Shown one piece after another: positions 39,039-49,542 of a stretch of DNA of 64,000 bases. The notes beneath the pieces were generated by a model. That model saw only the letters and a program-made list of their open reading frames with translations. It was not told where the DNA came from and ran no database searches. A program made the translations under genes and the position numbers. This DNA comes from an uncultured Erythrobacter sp. (GTDB lineage Bacteria; Pseudomonadota; Alphaproteobacteria; Sphingomonadales; Sphingomonadaceae): assembly GCA_913055155.1 (NCBI GenBank), contig CAJXJR010000003.1, positions 1 through 64,000 on the forward strand, given 5' to 3'. How positions within the stretch are numbered: the first letter of the stretch is position 1; each line of letters starts with the position of its first letter.

Positions 39039-39626
39039 ATGAACGAGAACGACAAGAACCGCGACGAAGCGGTTGAAAAGGAACTGGAAGGCGTGCCCGA
39101 GGAATTCCTCGACAAGAGCGACGCCGAAACGGTGGAGGAAGACACCCACTCGCTGGACGAGGCGCTGGATCGCCTGCGCGAGGATCTCGAAGTCGCCAAG
39201 CAGGAAGTGCTCTATGCCAAGGCGGAAACGCAGAACGTTCGCCGCCGCATGGAAAAGGACATCCAGGACGCACGCAACTATGCCGCCACCGGCTTTGCCC
39301 GCGATATCCTGAGCGTGGCCGACAACCTTGCCCGCGCCATCGACGCCGTGCCCGAAGACCTGCGCGAAGACAGCAAGTTCAAGGGCCTGGTAACCGGCAT
39401 CCAGGCAACCCAGCGCGAACTGGACAAGGTGTTCACCCAGCATGGCATCACCCGCATTGCCGCCATGGGCCTGCCGCTGGACCCGAACCAGCACCAGGCC
39501 ATGATGGAAGTGCCCACCAACGATGCCGAACCCGGCACGGTGGTGCAGGAAATGCAGGCCGGCTACATGATCAAGGATCGCCTGCTGCGCGCGGCCATGG
39601 TCGGCGTGGCGAAGAAGCCGGATTGA
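39039..39626 (+). CDS. grpE: GrpE, nucleotide exchange factor for DnaK
   Basis: GrpE releases ADP from DnaK. The 195-residue product has the long N-terminal coiled-coil (LDEALDRLREDLEVAKQEVLYAKAETQNVRRRMEKD), then FARDILSVADNLARAID and the C-terminal beta part (MGLPLDPNQHQAMMEVPT and GTVVQEMQAGYMIKDRLLRAAMVGVAK). ATG 39039 is preferred; a TTG at 39024 overlapping the end of hrcA is the alternative. It is convergent with the next gene, four bases away. Confidence 0.95.
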   Translation: MNENDKNRDEAVEKELEGVPEEFLDKSDAETVEEDTHSLDEALDRLREDLEVAKQEVLYAKAETQNVRRRMEKDIQDARNYAATGFARDILSVADNLARAIDAVPEDLREDSKFKGLVTGIQATQRELDKVFTQHGITRIAAMGLPLDPNQHQAMMEVPTNDAEPGTVVQEMQAGYMIKDRLLRAAMVGVAKKPD

Positions 39627-39630
39627 TCGT

Positions 39631-40332
39631 TCAGGCTGCTTCGTCCGCCGCCTGCGGACGAAGCATCGCTTCGAGCTCCTCGACAGAGCGCAAGTCGGCA
39701 AAGATCAGCGCCATGGAATCGAGCGTGCCGGCATGGGCCTCGTCGCTCAGGGCCGCACAGCCATCGGCGGCCACGATCACCTTGTAGTTCAGCTGCATGG
39801 CATCGCGCGCCGTGCTTTCACAGCAGCAGTTGGTCAGCGTTCCGCTGATAACCAGCGTATCGATCCCGCGCGCTTTCAGCTCTGCATCCAGCGTGCTGGT
39901 GCCTGGCGTAAAGCCGCTGAAGCGGTGCTTCTCGACGCACAGGTCCGTCTCGGCAACGTCCATTTCGGGCCACAGCTGCCAGTAGTGCGCGCCGGGCGTG
40001 AAGGCTTCGCGGTGGGCAAGAATGCCATCGCCCATGCGCTCTGCAAAAACAGGCCACGCAGCCGGACCATCCGGATCGGGCGTGGTGAAGCGAAGGAACA
40101 CGTTGGTGCCACCGGCATCGCGCATCGCGCGGCTCAGCCGGTTTATTGCCGCGACGGCCTGGCCTGCGGCGGGCACCTCTACCGGGGCTCCTTCCTCGAC
40201 AAAGCCGTTCTGCATGTCGACGATGACATGCGCCGTGCGTCGTGGATCAATGGTTTCCCAGATGTTGCGCACGCCGCCGCGCGCCTGTGCATGACGTTCA
40301 AGGATTGTGTTGTGGTCGACCTGGTGTGGCAT
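39631..40332 (-). CDS. Isochorismatase-family cysteine hydrolase
   Basis: The 233-residue protein has the cysteine-hydrolase triad: Asp in HVIVDMQNGFVEEGAPV, Lys in CVEKHRFSGFTPGTSTLD, and Cys in GTLTNCCCESTARDAMQLNYKV, where three cysteines occur in a row. DGCAALSDEAH follows. The family covers isochorismatase, nicotinamidase, N-carbamoylsarcosine amidase and ureidoacrylate hydrolases, so the substrate is open. It is the last of three minus-strand genes that split hrcA-grpE from dnaK-dnaJ. Confidence 0.88.
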   Translation of the reverse strand: MPHQVDHNTILERHAQARGGVRNIWETIDPRRTAHVIVDMQNGFVEEGAPVEVPAAGQAVAAINRLSRAMRDAGGTNVFLRFTTPDPDGPAAWPVFAERMGDGILAHREAFTPGAHYWQLWPEMDVAETDLCVEKHRFSGFTPGTSTLDAELKARGIDTLVISGTLTNCCCESTARDAMQLNYKVIVAADGCAALSDEAHAGTLDSMALIFADLRSVEELEAMLRPQAADEAA

Positions 40333-40376
40333 CTCGTATTTCCTCTCCTTCTTGCTCCGAGATTTTGCCGGGCCAG

Positions 40377-40880
40377 CTATTGCCCGGCGCCCGGAAAATT
40401 CACCAGCACATCGTAGGCTGCCGGATCGGCAACCCCCGCCAGCTTGAACCCCTTGCGCAGCAGGAACGCGTGCTCGACGATGCGCGCCTGCTGCTCGATA
40501 CCGTACTTCGTCAGCGGCCAGCCCGGCTTCAATGTGTAGTCGTAAGTCGCCCAGGGCATGCGGTTCAGGATCAGGTACCAGTCACCACGCGTCTGCGTCT
40601 GCCAGACATGCGTCATCTCGTGGATGAACAGCGCCTGCCGGCTGACGGGAGCCGTGGCGAAATCGTCGCAATAGGCCTCGCCCAGGGGGTGGAAATGGAT
40701 GTGGCCGCGCGGGGCCATGGTGATGCGCCTGGGCTGGAAAAAGGCCCATTTCCGCCGCCTTATGCGGACCTTCGCATAGTCGATCGCGTCACCGAAAATG
40801 CTGCGGGCGAGCGCCACTTCCCCTGCGCGTAGTGGCCGTTCGCCACCGAAAGGGCAGGGGGCTGCGCTCGCCTCGCTCAT
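40377..40880 (-). CDS. HExxH-motif protein (sphingomonad 'vgr related' type)
   Basis: The 167-residue protein has a clear HEMTHVWQ zinc-protease-like motif (HExxH) preceded by HFHPLGEAYCDDF and followed by a Glu-rich helix (YGIEQQARIVEHAFLLRKG). Similar proteins in sphingomonads are often labelled vgr-related. There is no signal peptide. ATG 40880 is chosen over an upstream extension that overlaps the PCu(A)C gene. Substrate and role are unknown. It sits 22 bases after the copper chaperone gene, probably in one operon. Confidence 0.75.
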   Translation of the reverse strand: MSEASAAPCPFGGERPLRAGEVALARSIFGDAIDYAKVRIRRRKWAFFQPRRITMAPRGHIHFHPLGEAYCDDFATAPVSRQALFIHEMTHVWQTQTRGDWYLILNRMPWATYDYTLKPGWPLTKYGIEQQARIVEHAFLLRKGFKLAGVADPAAYDVLVNFPGAGQ

Positions 40881-40902
40881 TGTGGGCTCATGGGGTTCGA
40901 GG

Positions 40903-41406
40903 TTACTCCGCTTCGCCTTTCGGTACGTCGCCCGGTGCGCGGATTTCGACCGGGAAGCTGATCTTGTCCCCACCGACAAAGGTGAGGGTAACTTCGGTCT
41001 CGCCGCCCACTTGCAGGCTGTCGGACAGGTCCATCGCCATCACATGATAGTCACCCGGCTTGAACTCCACGCTTTCCCCCGCAGGAATGTCCAGCTGCAT
41101 CACTTCTTCCATGGAGGGTTCCAGGTTCCAGGTGCCCATCTGGTGCATCGCGGCGCTGCCTGCGCCCTGCACATCGGCGGCGCGGATCATGCGATTGCGA
41201 TCGCTGGAATTCGCAATGGTGAAATAGACCGCGCCCGGATTGCCGGCGACGGCGGGCAGGGCCATCCAGCCATCGGTAACGCTGATGCCCTCGGGCGCGT
41301 CGGGGGCGGCATCCGCTGTGGGCTCGGCCGCTTCTTCACCGCATGCCGCGGTGCCCAGCACCAGCCCAAACGCCGCGACGGACGCCAAAATGCTCTTCGT
41401 GTTCAT
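40903..41406 (-). CDS. Periplasmic copper chaperone PCu(A)C
   Basis: PCu(A)C proteins deliver Cu(I) to the CuA centre of cytochrome oxidase. The 167-residue product has an N-terminal signal with a lipobox-like GTAAC (Cys about 20), so it may be lipid-anchored. The copper-binding pattern is complete: MIRAADVQGAGSAAMHQMG supplies His and Met, followed by PSMEEVMQL and YHVMAMDL. The start is ATG 41406; 19 open codons upstream are discarded. It is divergent from dnaK with a 174-base gap that contains the dnaK heat-shock promoter. Confidence 0.92.
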   Translation of the reverse strand: MNTKSILASVAAFGLVLGTAACGEEAAEPTADAAPDAPEGISVTDGWMALPAVAGNPGAVYFTIANSSDRNRMIRAADVQGAGSAAMHQMGTWNLEPSMEEVMQLDIPAGESVEFKPGDYHVMAMDLSDSLQVGGETEVTLTFVGGDKISFPVEIRAPGDVPKGEAE

Positions 41407-41453
41407 CGTGATCCTCTCGTCAACAATCGCGCGATTTCTAGTCAGCCGGGTCC

Positions 41454-41484
41454 CTTGTGCCAAGCAAAACCGCTCCTATATCCG
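41454..41484 (+). promoter_or_regulatory. RpoH (sigma-32) heat-shock promoter of dnaK
   Basis: CTTG at 41454-41457, then exactly 17 bases, then CCTATATCCG at 41475-41484. This matches the alphaproteobacterial RpoH consensus (CTTG, 17-18 bases, CYTATNTNNG) at every specified position as I know it. Transcription would start near 41490, about 90 bases before the dnaK ATG. No CIRCE element accompanies it. Confidence 0.8.
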
Positions 41485-41580
41485 CCATCGTAACACAGCT
41501 TTTATCGAGCTGCCGAGCGACCACGCTGAGCAATCGGGCGGTCAAATGTGCAGCGTCCAACATGAAAGAGATGGGGAATT

Positions 41581-43521
<1,941 letters not shown>

Positions 43522-43542
43522 TCGTAACGATGGACAAACCAG

Positions 43543-43588
43543 CCGCCACCGACGCCCCCTCTTGCAGATCGGGGCGCTCCGGTGGCGG
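43543..43588 (+). other. Large hairpin in the dnaK-dnaJ gap
   Basis: The outer stem CCGCCACCG (43543-43551) pairs perfectly with CGGTGGCGG (43580-43588). After a small bulge, CGCCCC (43553-43558) pairs with GGGGCG (43571-43576), giving about 15 GC-rich pairs around a 12-base loop. It ends about 20 bases before the dnaJ ATG and has no T-run. Likely roles are partial termination or an mRNA-end hairpin that makes dnaK more abundant than dnaJ. Confidence 0.7.
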
Positions 43589-43608
43589 TGCGGTTTGGGG
43601 GTTCACGA

Positions 43609-44742
43609 ATGTCTGCGACTGAAGTCGATTTCTACGAATTGCTGGGTATCTCCCGCGATGCCGACGGCGCGACGATAAAGAGCGCCTATCGCAAGATGGC
43701 GATGAAGTATCACCCGGACCGCAATCCGGGCGATGCCGATGCGGAAGCCCAGTTCAAGGCCTGCAGCGCGGCCTACGAAGTGCTGAAAGACCCGCAAAAG
43801 CGCGCGGCCTACGATCGCTATGGCCATGCCGCCTTCCAGCAGGGCGGCGGTGGTGGCCCCGGCGGCATGGGCGGTGCCGACTTCGCCGATATCGGCGATA
43901 TCTTCGAAACCATTTTCGGCAGCGCATTCGGTGGCGGAGGCGGCGCAGGCCGTGCCCGCCCGCGGCGCGGGGCAGACCTGCGTTTCGACATGCAGGTAAG
44001 CCTGGAAGACGCTTTTCACGGCAAGTCGACCGAGATCACCGTGGAAGTGGCTGCCACGTGCGATACTTGCGAAGGTTCAGGTGCGGAACCGGGGACCGGC
44101 AAGCGCCGCTGCGAACTGTGCCACGGGCATGGAAAGGTGCGCGCGCAGCAGGGCCTGTTCGTGATCGAACGTCCGTGCCCCACCTGCAGCGGTCGCGGCG
44201 AAGTACTGGAACAGGCCTGTTCCAGTTGCCGGGGCGAGGGCCGCGTGGATCAGGAGCAGGTGCTCGAAGTCGAAATCCCGCCCGGGGTCGACAACGGCAC
44301 GCGTATCCGCCTGTCGGGCAAAGGCGAGGCAGGTCCCATGGGCGCGCCTGCGGGCGACCTGTACATCTTCGTGCACGTCAAGGAGCATCCCGTCTTCGCG
44401 CGCGAAGGCACATCCCTGTTCACCCGGGTACCTGTCAGCTTCACCGCGGCGGCACTGGGCGACACGATCGAGATTCCCGGACTCGACGGCGAAACCCATT
44501 CGATCGACATTCCCGCCGGCATCCAGTCGGGCAAGCAACTGCGCAAGCGCGGTGCGGGCATGCCCGTGCTGCAAGGGCGCGGGCGCGGCGACCTGGTGGT
44601 GGAAGTGATGGTGGAAACGCCCACCAAGCTTACCGCTCGCCAGAAAGAGCTATTGCGCGAATTCCGCGAGACCGAAACGGGCGAGGAATGCCCCGAGAGC
44701 CGCGGTTTCTTCGACAAGCTGAAAGACGCGTTCGGGGGTTGA
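43609..44742 (+). CDS. dnaJ: Hsp40 co-chaperone DnaJ
   Basis: The 377-residue type I DnaJ has a J domain with the HPD motif ([13 protein letters not shown]), a Gly-rich region with DIFETIFG, four zinc repeats ([32 protein letters not shown]) and the C-terminal substrate domains. It stimulates DnaK's ATPase and hands it clients. The start is ATG 43609, giving [13 protein letters not shown]. It is in the dnaK operon but behind a stable hairpin. Confidence 0.97.
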   Translation: MSATEVDFYELLGISRDADGATIKSAYRKMAMKYHPDRNPGDADAEAQFKACSAAYEVLKDPQKRAAYDRYGHAAFQQGGGGGPGGMGGADFADIGDIFETIFGSAFGGGGGAGRARPRRGADLRFDMQVSLEDAFHGKSTEITVEVAATCDTCEGSGAEPGTGKRRCELCHGHGKVRAQQGLFVIERPCPTCSGRGEVLEQACSSCRGEGRVDQEQVLEVEIPPGVDNGTRIRLSGKGEAGPMGAPAGDLYIFVHVKEHPVFAREGTSLFTRVPVSFTAAALGDTIEIPGLDGETHSIDIPAGIQSGKQLRKRGAGMPVLQGRGRGDLVVEVMVETPTKLTARQKELLREFRETETGEECPESRGFFDKLKDAFGG

Positions 44743-44754
44743 TGCGAAGGCGGA

Positions 44755-44781
44755 CCTCCCTGTCGCGCAGCGATGGGGAGG
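44755..44781. terminator. Bidirectional hairpin between dnaJ and the patatin gene
   Basis: CCTCCC (44755-44760) pairs with GGGAGG (44776-44781), and inside it TCGC pairs with GCGA around a GCA loop, separated by a symmetric TG/TG mismatch. This gives 10 pairs in all. It lies between the convergent ends of dnaJ and the phospholipase gene (stop at 44783-44785), so it could serve as a shared terminator. It has no T-run. Confidence 0.5.
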
Positions 44782-44782
44782 C

Positions 44783-47098
44783 CTAACCCGCCCCGAGCTT
44801 CTCGATAATCTCAGCGCGTAGTGCCGCCACGAGGCCTGGCGCACAGTTCTCGCGCGCTTCTTCCTCGTCGCAGATCGCCAGGAAAGCCTCGCGCTTCATC
44901 GCCATGCAGGCCGATCCGCCATAGCCACCAGGAATGGTGGAGCAGACAAGGTCGATCATCCGCTCGGCCCCGTGCAGGCGCCCCCACAGGTAGTCGTTCT
45001 CGCGATAGGCGCGGCTGAAAAAGGCGCCGAAGTTGAAGAACTCGGTCCCGCGCAAGGTCGCCTCCGTGCCGCCTTCGCGAATGGCTCTGGCATCTTCCGG
45101 ACTGATGCGATCCACCTTGACCGGATCGTATTCGGTCAGGCCTTCGTTGCGCAGCAGGGGCAGGGTGGAAACATCGTAGAACGGGAAGCCGAGATAGGTC
45201 AGCAGCACACGTCGGCGAAGGTCCTTGGTCATGGCATCCAGGGCTTCGCACAGGACAACTTCGGCTGCTTCGTCGGCCTCTCGCAGCGCTCGCCTGCGCG
45301 ACAGTTCGTCAAGGAAAACGCCCGGATTGGCCATGACATCCGCTGCGATCAGATCGAAGTCGGGGCCAAGGTTGCGCGGGTCTTCCTTGGCGAAATAGAG
45401 GGTCAGGGCGCGGTAGACATTGTCCCGCGCGCTCTCCAGCCCTTCGTCCGGTATTGTCGGGTCGATCTCCCAGTCGCGCGACAGTCGCCGGGCCAGCAGT
45501 CGCAAGCGGCGGATGCGGAAGGCCAGGTCGTGATCGCGGAAGAAATCGATCGCCACTTCGCTGGCACCGCCCTTCGCCCCGCTGAGGCTGGCCATGTTGC
45601 GCGCATCGATCTCCTGTCGCAGCCGCATGGCAATCTCCGATGCGTTGGGCATGTCGGCCTTGTGTGACGCCTTGCGGGCCAGGTCCGCCAGACGGTCGAC
45701 AATGCCGCTCAGCTTGGCCTGGGCATAGGAGTGGAAGGCATAGCCGGCCTTCTCCGCTGCTGCCTGCTGCGCCCGGCTGCGCCAGTTGGCCAGGCGCTTG
45801 CGCGTGGGCCGGTCGAAGAACAGCGTGTGGCCGAACAGCTTCTCGACCGCAGCCTCCACTTCCGGGCGCAGCGCGGCAACCATCTTGCGCAGACGTTCCG
45901 CATCGCGGGTCTGCTCTTCCAGCAATTCCAGGTTGTCGCGGATGGGCTGTTCGCGCGGGATGGCGGATAGCGAACCGGCAATGGCGGCGAAGAACCCCAC
46001 CGGCTTTACCGTATCGTCCTGTCCGGGGCGCGGGCGGCGCGGCGAGGGGTCGATGTAGACAAAGCGGCGATCAACCTCGCGCTGCGCCGGTCGTACGCCA
46101 AGGGCTTCTATGGCGCCCTTGAACGGCGCATTGTTGAGCACTGAGCCATCGACCATGGCGACATGCTCTGTCGTGCCCTGTTTCACGTGCACGGGCATTA
46201 CCCGGCGCAGGAAGCGGTCGCGCTGGTGCCAGTTCTCGCCGCAGACTTCGTCGATCTCGGAGAGGTGCAGCGGCGGGAAAGCGCCGGGAAAGCTGGCCGT
46301 GGCGCGCGCCGCCAGTGTCAGCTCGCACAACTGCGCCAGGTCCTGCCCGCCATCGGCCGGAGTATGTGCGCGGAAATCGATCATCATACGATGTTCCGGC
46401 TCCTCCACCTGCGGCGGGCTGTTGAGGCGCAGCGTTTCCAGTCGCCCACGAAAATCTGTGGCGGTGACCAGCAGGTCGATCGGGTGGCGCGCAGGCAGCA
46501 GCGGCGCTTCCGCCGGGCCTTCCTCCATTGCCATCAGGGCATTGTGGATCAGGCGCGAGAACCCGGCCCCCGAGAACGGCGGCTCGAACCAGCGCCCGCG
46601 CACGAGGCTGGATATCTTGCGTCGCACTTCCTTGCGGGTTTCGGCGGCAACGGTCTCGGACACGGTATTGCCGGGCGCGCGCGTCAGGTACCAGACGATC
46701 GGCCGCATGTAGACGCGCGCGGCCGGTGACCAGGGGCGCGCCTCAGGATGAACCAGTTTCTCCACGTCTGCGGTTTCCAGCCACAGCTTCGTCAGCGGTT
46801 CCAAGCTGCGCCCGGAATGCACCGCCTGCGCCAGGAACACGGCGTTGATGCCACCCGCGCTGGCGCCGGTGATGATATCGGGCAGCACGCGCAGGCGCAG
46901 GTCGCGTTCTCTCTCGATGCGTTGAAGCATGGAGAGGTAGACCGCTTCCACGCCCGTGACCTCTTCCCGCTGGGCCGCGTGGAAGGCGCGGCTGGCGCGG
47001 GCCAGCTTCCAGATCTCCTTGGTGACGCCATGCATGTATACAGCCAGGCTGACGCCTCCATAGCAAACGAGCGCAATCCTGAGTTCTTTCTGCCGCAT
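44783..47098 (-). CDS. Large patatin-like phospholipase
   Basis: The 771-residue protein begins with a patatin domain: LRIALVCYGGVSLAVYMHGV (oxyanion Gly region), the nucleophile Ser in ITGASAGGINAVFLA (about residue 78), and the catalytic Asp in MVDGSVLNNAPFKGAIEAL (about 316). The long C-terminal half (DUF3376-like) contains helical segments and a conserved-looking end, FFSRAYRENDYLWGRLHGAERM. Such proteins hydrolyse acyl esters of phospholipids; there is no signal peptide, so it appears cytoplasmic or membrane-associated. The open frame continues 437 codons upstream, antisense to radA, which I treat as spurious. It is divergent from radA with 90 bases between. Confidence 0.88.
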   Translation of the reverse strand: MRQKELRIALVCYGGVSLAVYMHGVTKEIWKLARASRAFHAAQREEVTGVEAVYLSMLQRIERERDLRLRVLPDIITGASAGGINAVFLAQAVHSGRSLEPLTKLWLETADVEKLVHPEARPWSPAARVYMRPIVWYLTRAPGNTVSETVAAETRKEVRRKISSLVRGRWFEPPFSGAGFSRLIHNALMAMEEGPAEAPLLPARHPIDLLVTATDFRGRLETLRLNSPPQVEEPEHRMMIDFRAHTPADGGQDLAQLCELTLAARATASFPGAFPPLHLSEIDEVCGENWHQRDRFLRRVMPVHVKQGTTEHVAMVDGSVLNNAPFKGAIEALGVRPAQREVDRRFVYIDPSPRRPRPGQDDTVKPVGFFAAIAGSLSAIPREQPIRDNLELLEEQTRDAERLRKMVAALRPEVEAAVEKLFGHTLFFDRPTRKRLANWRSRAQQAAAEKAGYAFHSYAQAKLSGIVDRLADLARKASHKADMPNASEIAMRLRQEIDARNMASLSGAKGGASEVAIDFFRDHDLAFRIRRLRLLARRLSRDWEIDPTIPDEGLESARDNVYRALTLYFAKEDPRNLGPDFDLIAADVMANPGVFLDELSRRRALREADEAAEVVLCEALDAMTKDLRRRVLLTYLGFPFYDVSTLPLLRNEGLTEYDPVKVDRISPEDARAIREGGTEATLRGTEFFNFGAFFSRAYRENDYLWGRLHGAERMIDLVCSTIPGGYGGSACMAMKREAFLAICDEEEARENCAPGLVAALRAEIIEKLGAG

Positions 47099-47188
47099 CG
47101 CGGGCGTTGATGGCAGATGGATCGGCCTGTGGCCAGATGCGAGTGATGCGCGCTTGCGTTCTGCTTTCGTTCCAGCTAGCTGTGGGCC

Positions 47189-48556
47189 ATGGCCAAGCCC
47201 AAGAAACGCTTCATCTGTTCCGAATGCGGCAGCGTGTCGCATCGCTGGCAGGGGCAATGCCCGGACTGCGCAGAGTGGAACACGTTGGTGGAGGATACGC
47301 CCGACACAAAGTTTGCTGCCAAGCACGACTTGTCGAGCGGGGGTAGGGCAATCGCCTTCGAATCGCTGGATGCGCCAACCAGGCCGCTTGACCGGCGCAG
47401 CACCGGGATCGGCGAATTCGACCGCGCGCTGGGCGGCGGGCTGGTGCCGGGTGCCGCCATCCTGATGGGCGGCGAACCGGGGATCGGCAAGTCCACGCTG
47501 TTGCTGCAGGCAGCGGCGAAGATCGCGCAGCAAGGCGGCAGCGCCGTCTATGTCAGCGGGGAAGAGGCGACCGGACAGGTGCGCATGCGCGCCGCGCGGC
47601 TCGGCCTGTCGAAGGCACCACTGAAGCTGGCGGCGGCAACGTCCGTGCGCGATATCCTCACCACACTGGGGCAGGACGATCCGCCGCAGCTGTTGGTGGT
47701 GGATTCGATCCAGACGATGCATTCCGACATGATTGAAGGCGCGCCGGGAACCGTCAGCCAGGTGCGCGCCAGCGCCTTCGAGCTGATCCGGTTCGCCAAG
47801 GAACGCGGCACCGCCTTGGTGCTGGTGGGCCACGTAACCAAGGACGGCAACATCGCCGGGCCGCGCGTGCTGGAACACATGGTGGATACGGTAATGAGCT
47901 TCGAGGGGGAGCGCAGTCACCAGTATCGCATCCTGCGCTGCCTGAAAAACCGCTTTGGCGCTGTGGACGAGATCGGCGTGTTCGCCATGGAAGGCCACGG
48001 GCTGGACGAGGTGGGCAACCCATCCTCGCTTTTCCTGTCCGGACGGGACGAACCGATTGCCGGTGCGGCCGTATTCCCCGCGCTGGAAGGCACGCGCCCG
48101 GTGCTGGTCGAAATCCAGGCACTGATCGTGCGGCTGCAATCGGGCGCTACCCCTCGCCGCGCGGTGGTGGGCTGGGACAGCGGGCGTCTGGCCATGCTGC
48201 TGGCCGTGCTGGAATCGCGCTGCGGCCTGAGTTTCTCGACGGCCGAGGTCTACCTCAACGTCGCCGGTGGCTATCGGCTGGCGGACCCGGCGGCAGACCT
48301 TGCCGTGGCCGCTGCGCTGATCAGCGCCCTGGCCGACAAGCCGCTGCCGGCCAGCGCCGTTTGGTTCGGCGAACTGGCGCTTTCGGGCGAGGTTCGGCCG
48401 GTTGCCCACGGCACAGTGCGGCAGAAGGAAGCGGCCAAACTGGGCTTTGCGACCGCTTATGGACCGGCGGACGGGGGACAGGACGTTTCTGGCTTGCGGT
48501 ATACGGATGTTCCCGCAGTCTCCTCTCTCGTTGACCGGGTCATGGCATCGGCATAA
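47189..48556 (+). CDS. radA: DNA repair protein RadA
   Basis: RadA (Sms) is a RecA-like branch-migration helicase for recombination repair. The 455-residue protein has a four-Cys zinc finger (CSECGSVSHRWQGQCPDCAEW), Walker A (GGEPGIGKST, about residue 94), the hallmark KNRFG motif (LKNRFGAVDEIGVFAM, about 253) and a C-terminal Lon-protease-like domain (PLPASAVWFGELALSGEVRPV). It begins a plus-strand run with cvpA and the Fe-S scaffold-like gene. Confidence 0.97.
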   Translation: MAKPKKRFICSECGSVSHRWQGQCPDCAEWNTLVEDTPDTKFAAKHDLSSGGRAIAFESLDAPTRPLDRRSTGIGEFDRALGGGLVPGAAILMGGEPGIGKSTLLLQAAAKIAQQGGSAVYVSGEEATGQVRMRAARLGLSKAPLKLAAATSVRDILTTLGQDDPPQLLVVDSIQTMHSDMIEGAPGTVSQVRASAFELIRFAKERGTALVLVGHVTKDGNIAGPRVLEHMVDTVMSFEGERSHQYRILRCLKNRFGAVDEIGVFAMEGHGLDEVGNPSSLFLSGRDEPIAGAAVFPALEGTRPVLVEIQALIVRLQSGATPRRAVVGWDSGRLAMLLAVLESRCGLSFSTAEVYLNVAGGYRLADPAADLAVAAALISALADKPLPASAVWFGELALSGEVRPVAHGTVRQKEAAKLGFATAYGPADGGQDVSGLRYTDVPAVSSLVDRVMASA

Positions 48557-48568
48557 GCCCTTTTCCCG

Positions 48569-49084
48569 ATGACGGGATTTGATCTAATCGTGCTGCTGAT
48601 CGTGGGGGTTGGCGCCATCGGCGGCTTCCTGCGCGGTTTCGTGCAGGAAGTGCTTTCCATCGCCGCCTGGGTGCTGGCGATTTTCGCGATCCATTATCTG
48701 CACACGGACCTGACCGCGGCGATCTTCGCCTACATGGGCTCTCCCATCAGTGCATCCATCCTGGCCTTCGCGCTGCTGCTGCTAATCCCCTATGCGGCGA
48801 TGAAGCTGATTGCCCGGATGGCCGGCCGCACCTCGCGCAATTCGATTCTGGGCCCGATCGATCGCGTGCTGGGCTTCGGGTTCGGCGCGCTGAAAGGCGT
48901 TATCATCGTGGTGGTCGCCTTTTCGCTGCTGGTACTGGGCTACGATACCGTGTGGGGCAGCAAGGGCCGGCCGCTGTGGATTGCCGAGGCGCGCACCTAC
49001 CAGTTCGTGGATGCCGGATCGCGCGCCATGGTGCAGATCATCGCCGAACGCCGCGCGCGCCTGCAAGATGAAGAGGGCGGATGA
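48569..49084 (+). CDS. cvpA: CvpA family membrane protein
   Basis: The 171-residue protein has four hydrophobic segments, the first preceded by FDLIVLLIVGVGAIGGFLRGF, the standard CvpA start. NSILGPIDRVLGFGFGALKGVIIVVVAFSLLVL is the conserved final helix region. CvpA was first seen in colicin V production; its general role is in envelope integrity and biofilm. It follows radA by 12 bases and overlaps the next gene as ATGA. Confidence 0.92.
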   Translation: MTGFDLIVLLIVGVGAIGGFLRGFVQEVLSIAAWVLAIFAIHYLHTDLTAAIFAYMGSPISASILAFALLLLIPYAAMKLIARMAGRTSRNSILGPIDRVLGFGFGALKGVIIVVVAFSLLVLGYDTVWGSKGRPLWIAEARTYQFVDAGSRAMVQIIAERRARLQDEEGG

Positions 49085-49512
49085 GCGCCGAGAAGCTGTA
49101 CACGCCCGAAATGCTCGCCGCTGCGGTAGAGCTTGCCAGTGTTCCCCCCATCGAAAGCGCAGGCCACCACGGCTCCGCGCGCTCGCCTACCTGCGGATCG
49201 ACGCTGGACATCGACCTGGTGCTGGACGAGGGCGGTGCCATCGCAGGGGTCGGCATGAAGGTACGCGCCTGCGCCGTAGGCCAAGCCGCTGCCGCCGTTT
49301 TCGCGCGCCATGCCGCCGGTCGCGGGGCGGACGACATGCGCCGCACCTTGGACAGCTTCACCGCCTGGCTGGAGAATGGCGGAGACGCGCCAGACTGGCC
49401 CGATATCGACCTGATCGCCCCGGCGCGAGACTTTCGCGGTCGGCACGGCGCCATGCTGCTGCCGTGGAAGGCAGCCATGGCGGCTCTTTCCAGCGCGGCT
49501 GCGGCAAGCTAA
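49081..49512 (+). CDS. Fe-S scaffold (IscU/NifU-N)-like protein lacking the third cysteine
   Basis: The 143-residue protein looks like an IscU-type scaffold. The first Cys is in ARSPTCGSTLDIDL and the second in VRACAVGQAAAAVFA. The third, normally in an R-x-x-C-x-x-LPW-type motif near the C-terminus, is replaced: the matching site reads RGRHGAMLLPWKA. Two cysteines with a nearby His or Asp might still bind a metal, but normal 2Fe-2S assembly is doubtful. It overlaps cvpA (ATGA). The family assignment is moderately sure, and the function is uncertain. Confidence 0.75.
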   Translation: MSAEKLYTPEMLAAAVELASVPPIESAGHHGSARSPTCGSTLDIDLVLDEGGAIAGVGMKVRACAVGQAAAAVFARHAAGRGADDMRRTLDSFTAWLENGGDAPDWPDIDLIAPARDFRGRHGAMLLPWKAAMAALSSAAAAS

Positions 49513-49542
49513 CGCCTTCGCTTCAACACTTCGGGGGAGCAC

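Noticed and set aside
37929-41580. CIRCE element for HrcA
   Set aside because: I looked for TTAGCACTC and GAGTGCTAA halves before hrcA, grpE and dnaK and found none.
47099-48409. 437 open codons upstream of the phospholipase start, antisense to radA
   Set aside because: The patatin domain begins directly at the ATG at 47098, and radA on the other strand has complete family motifs.
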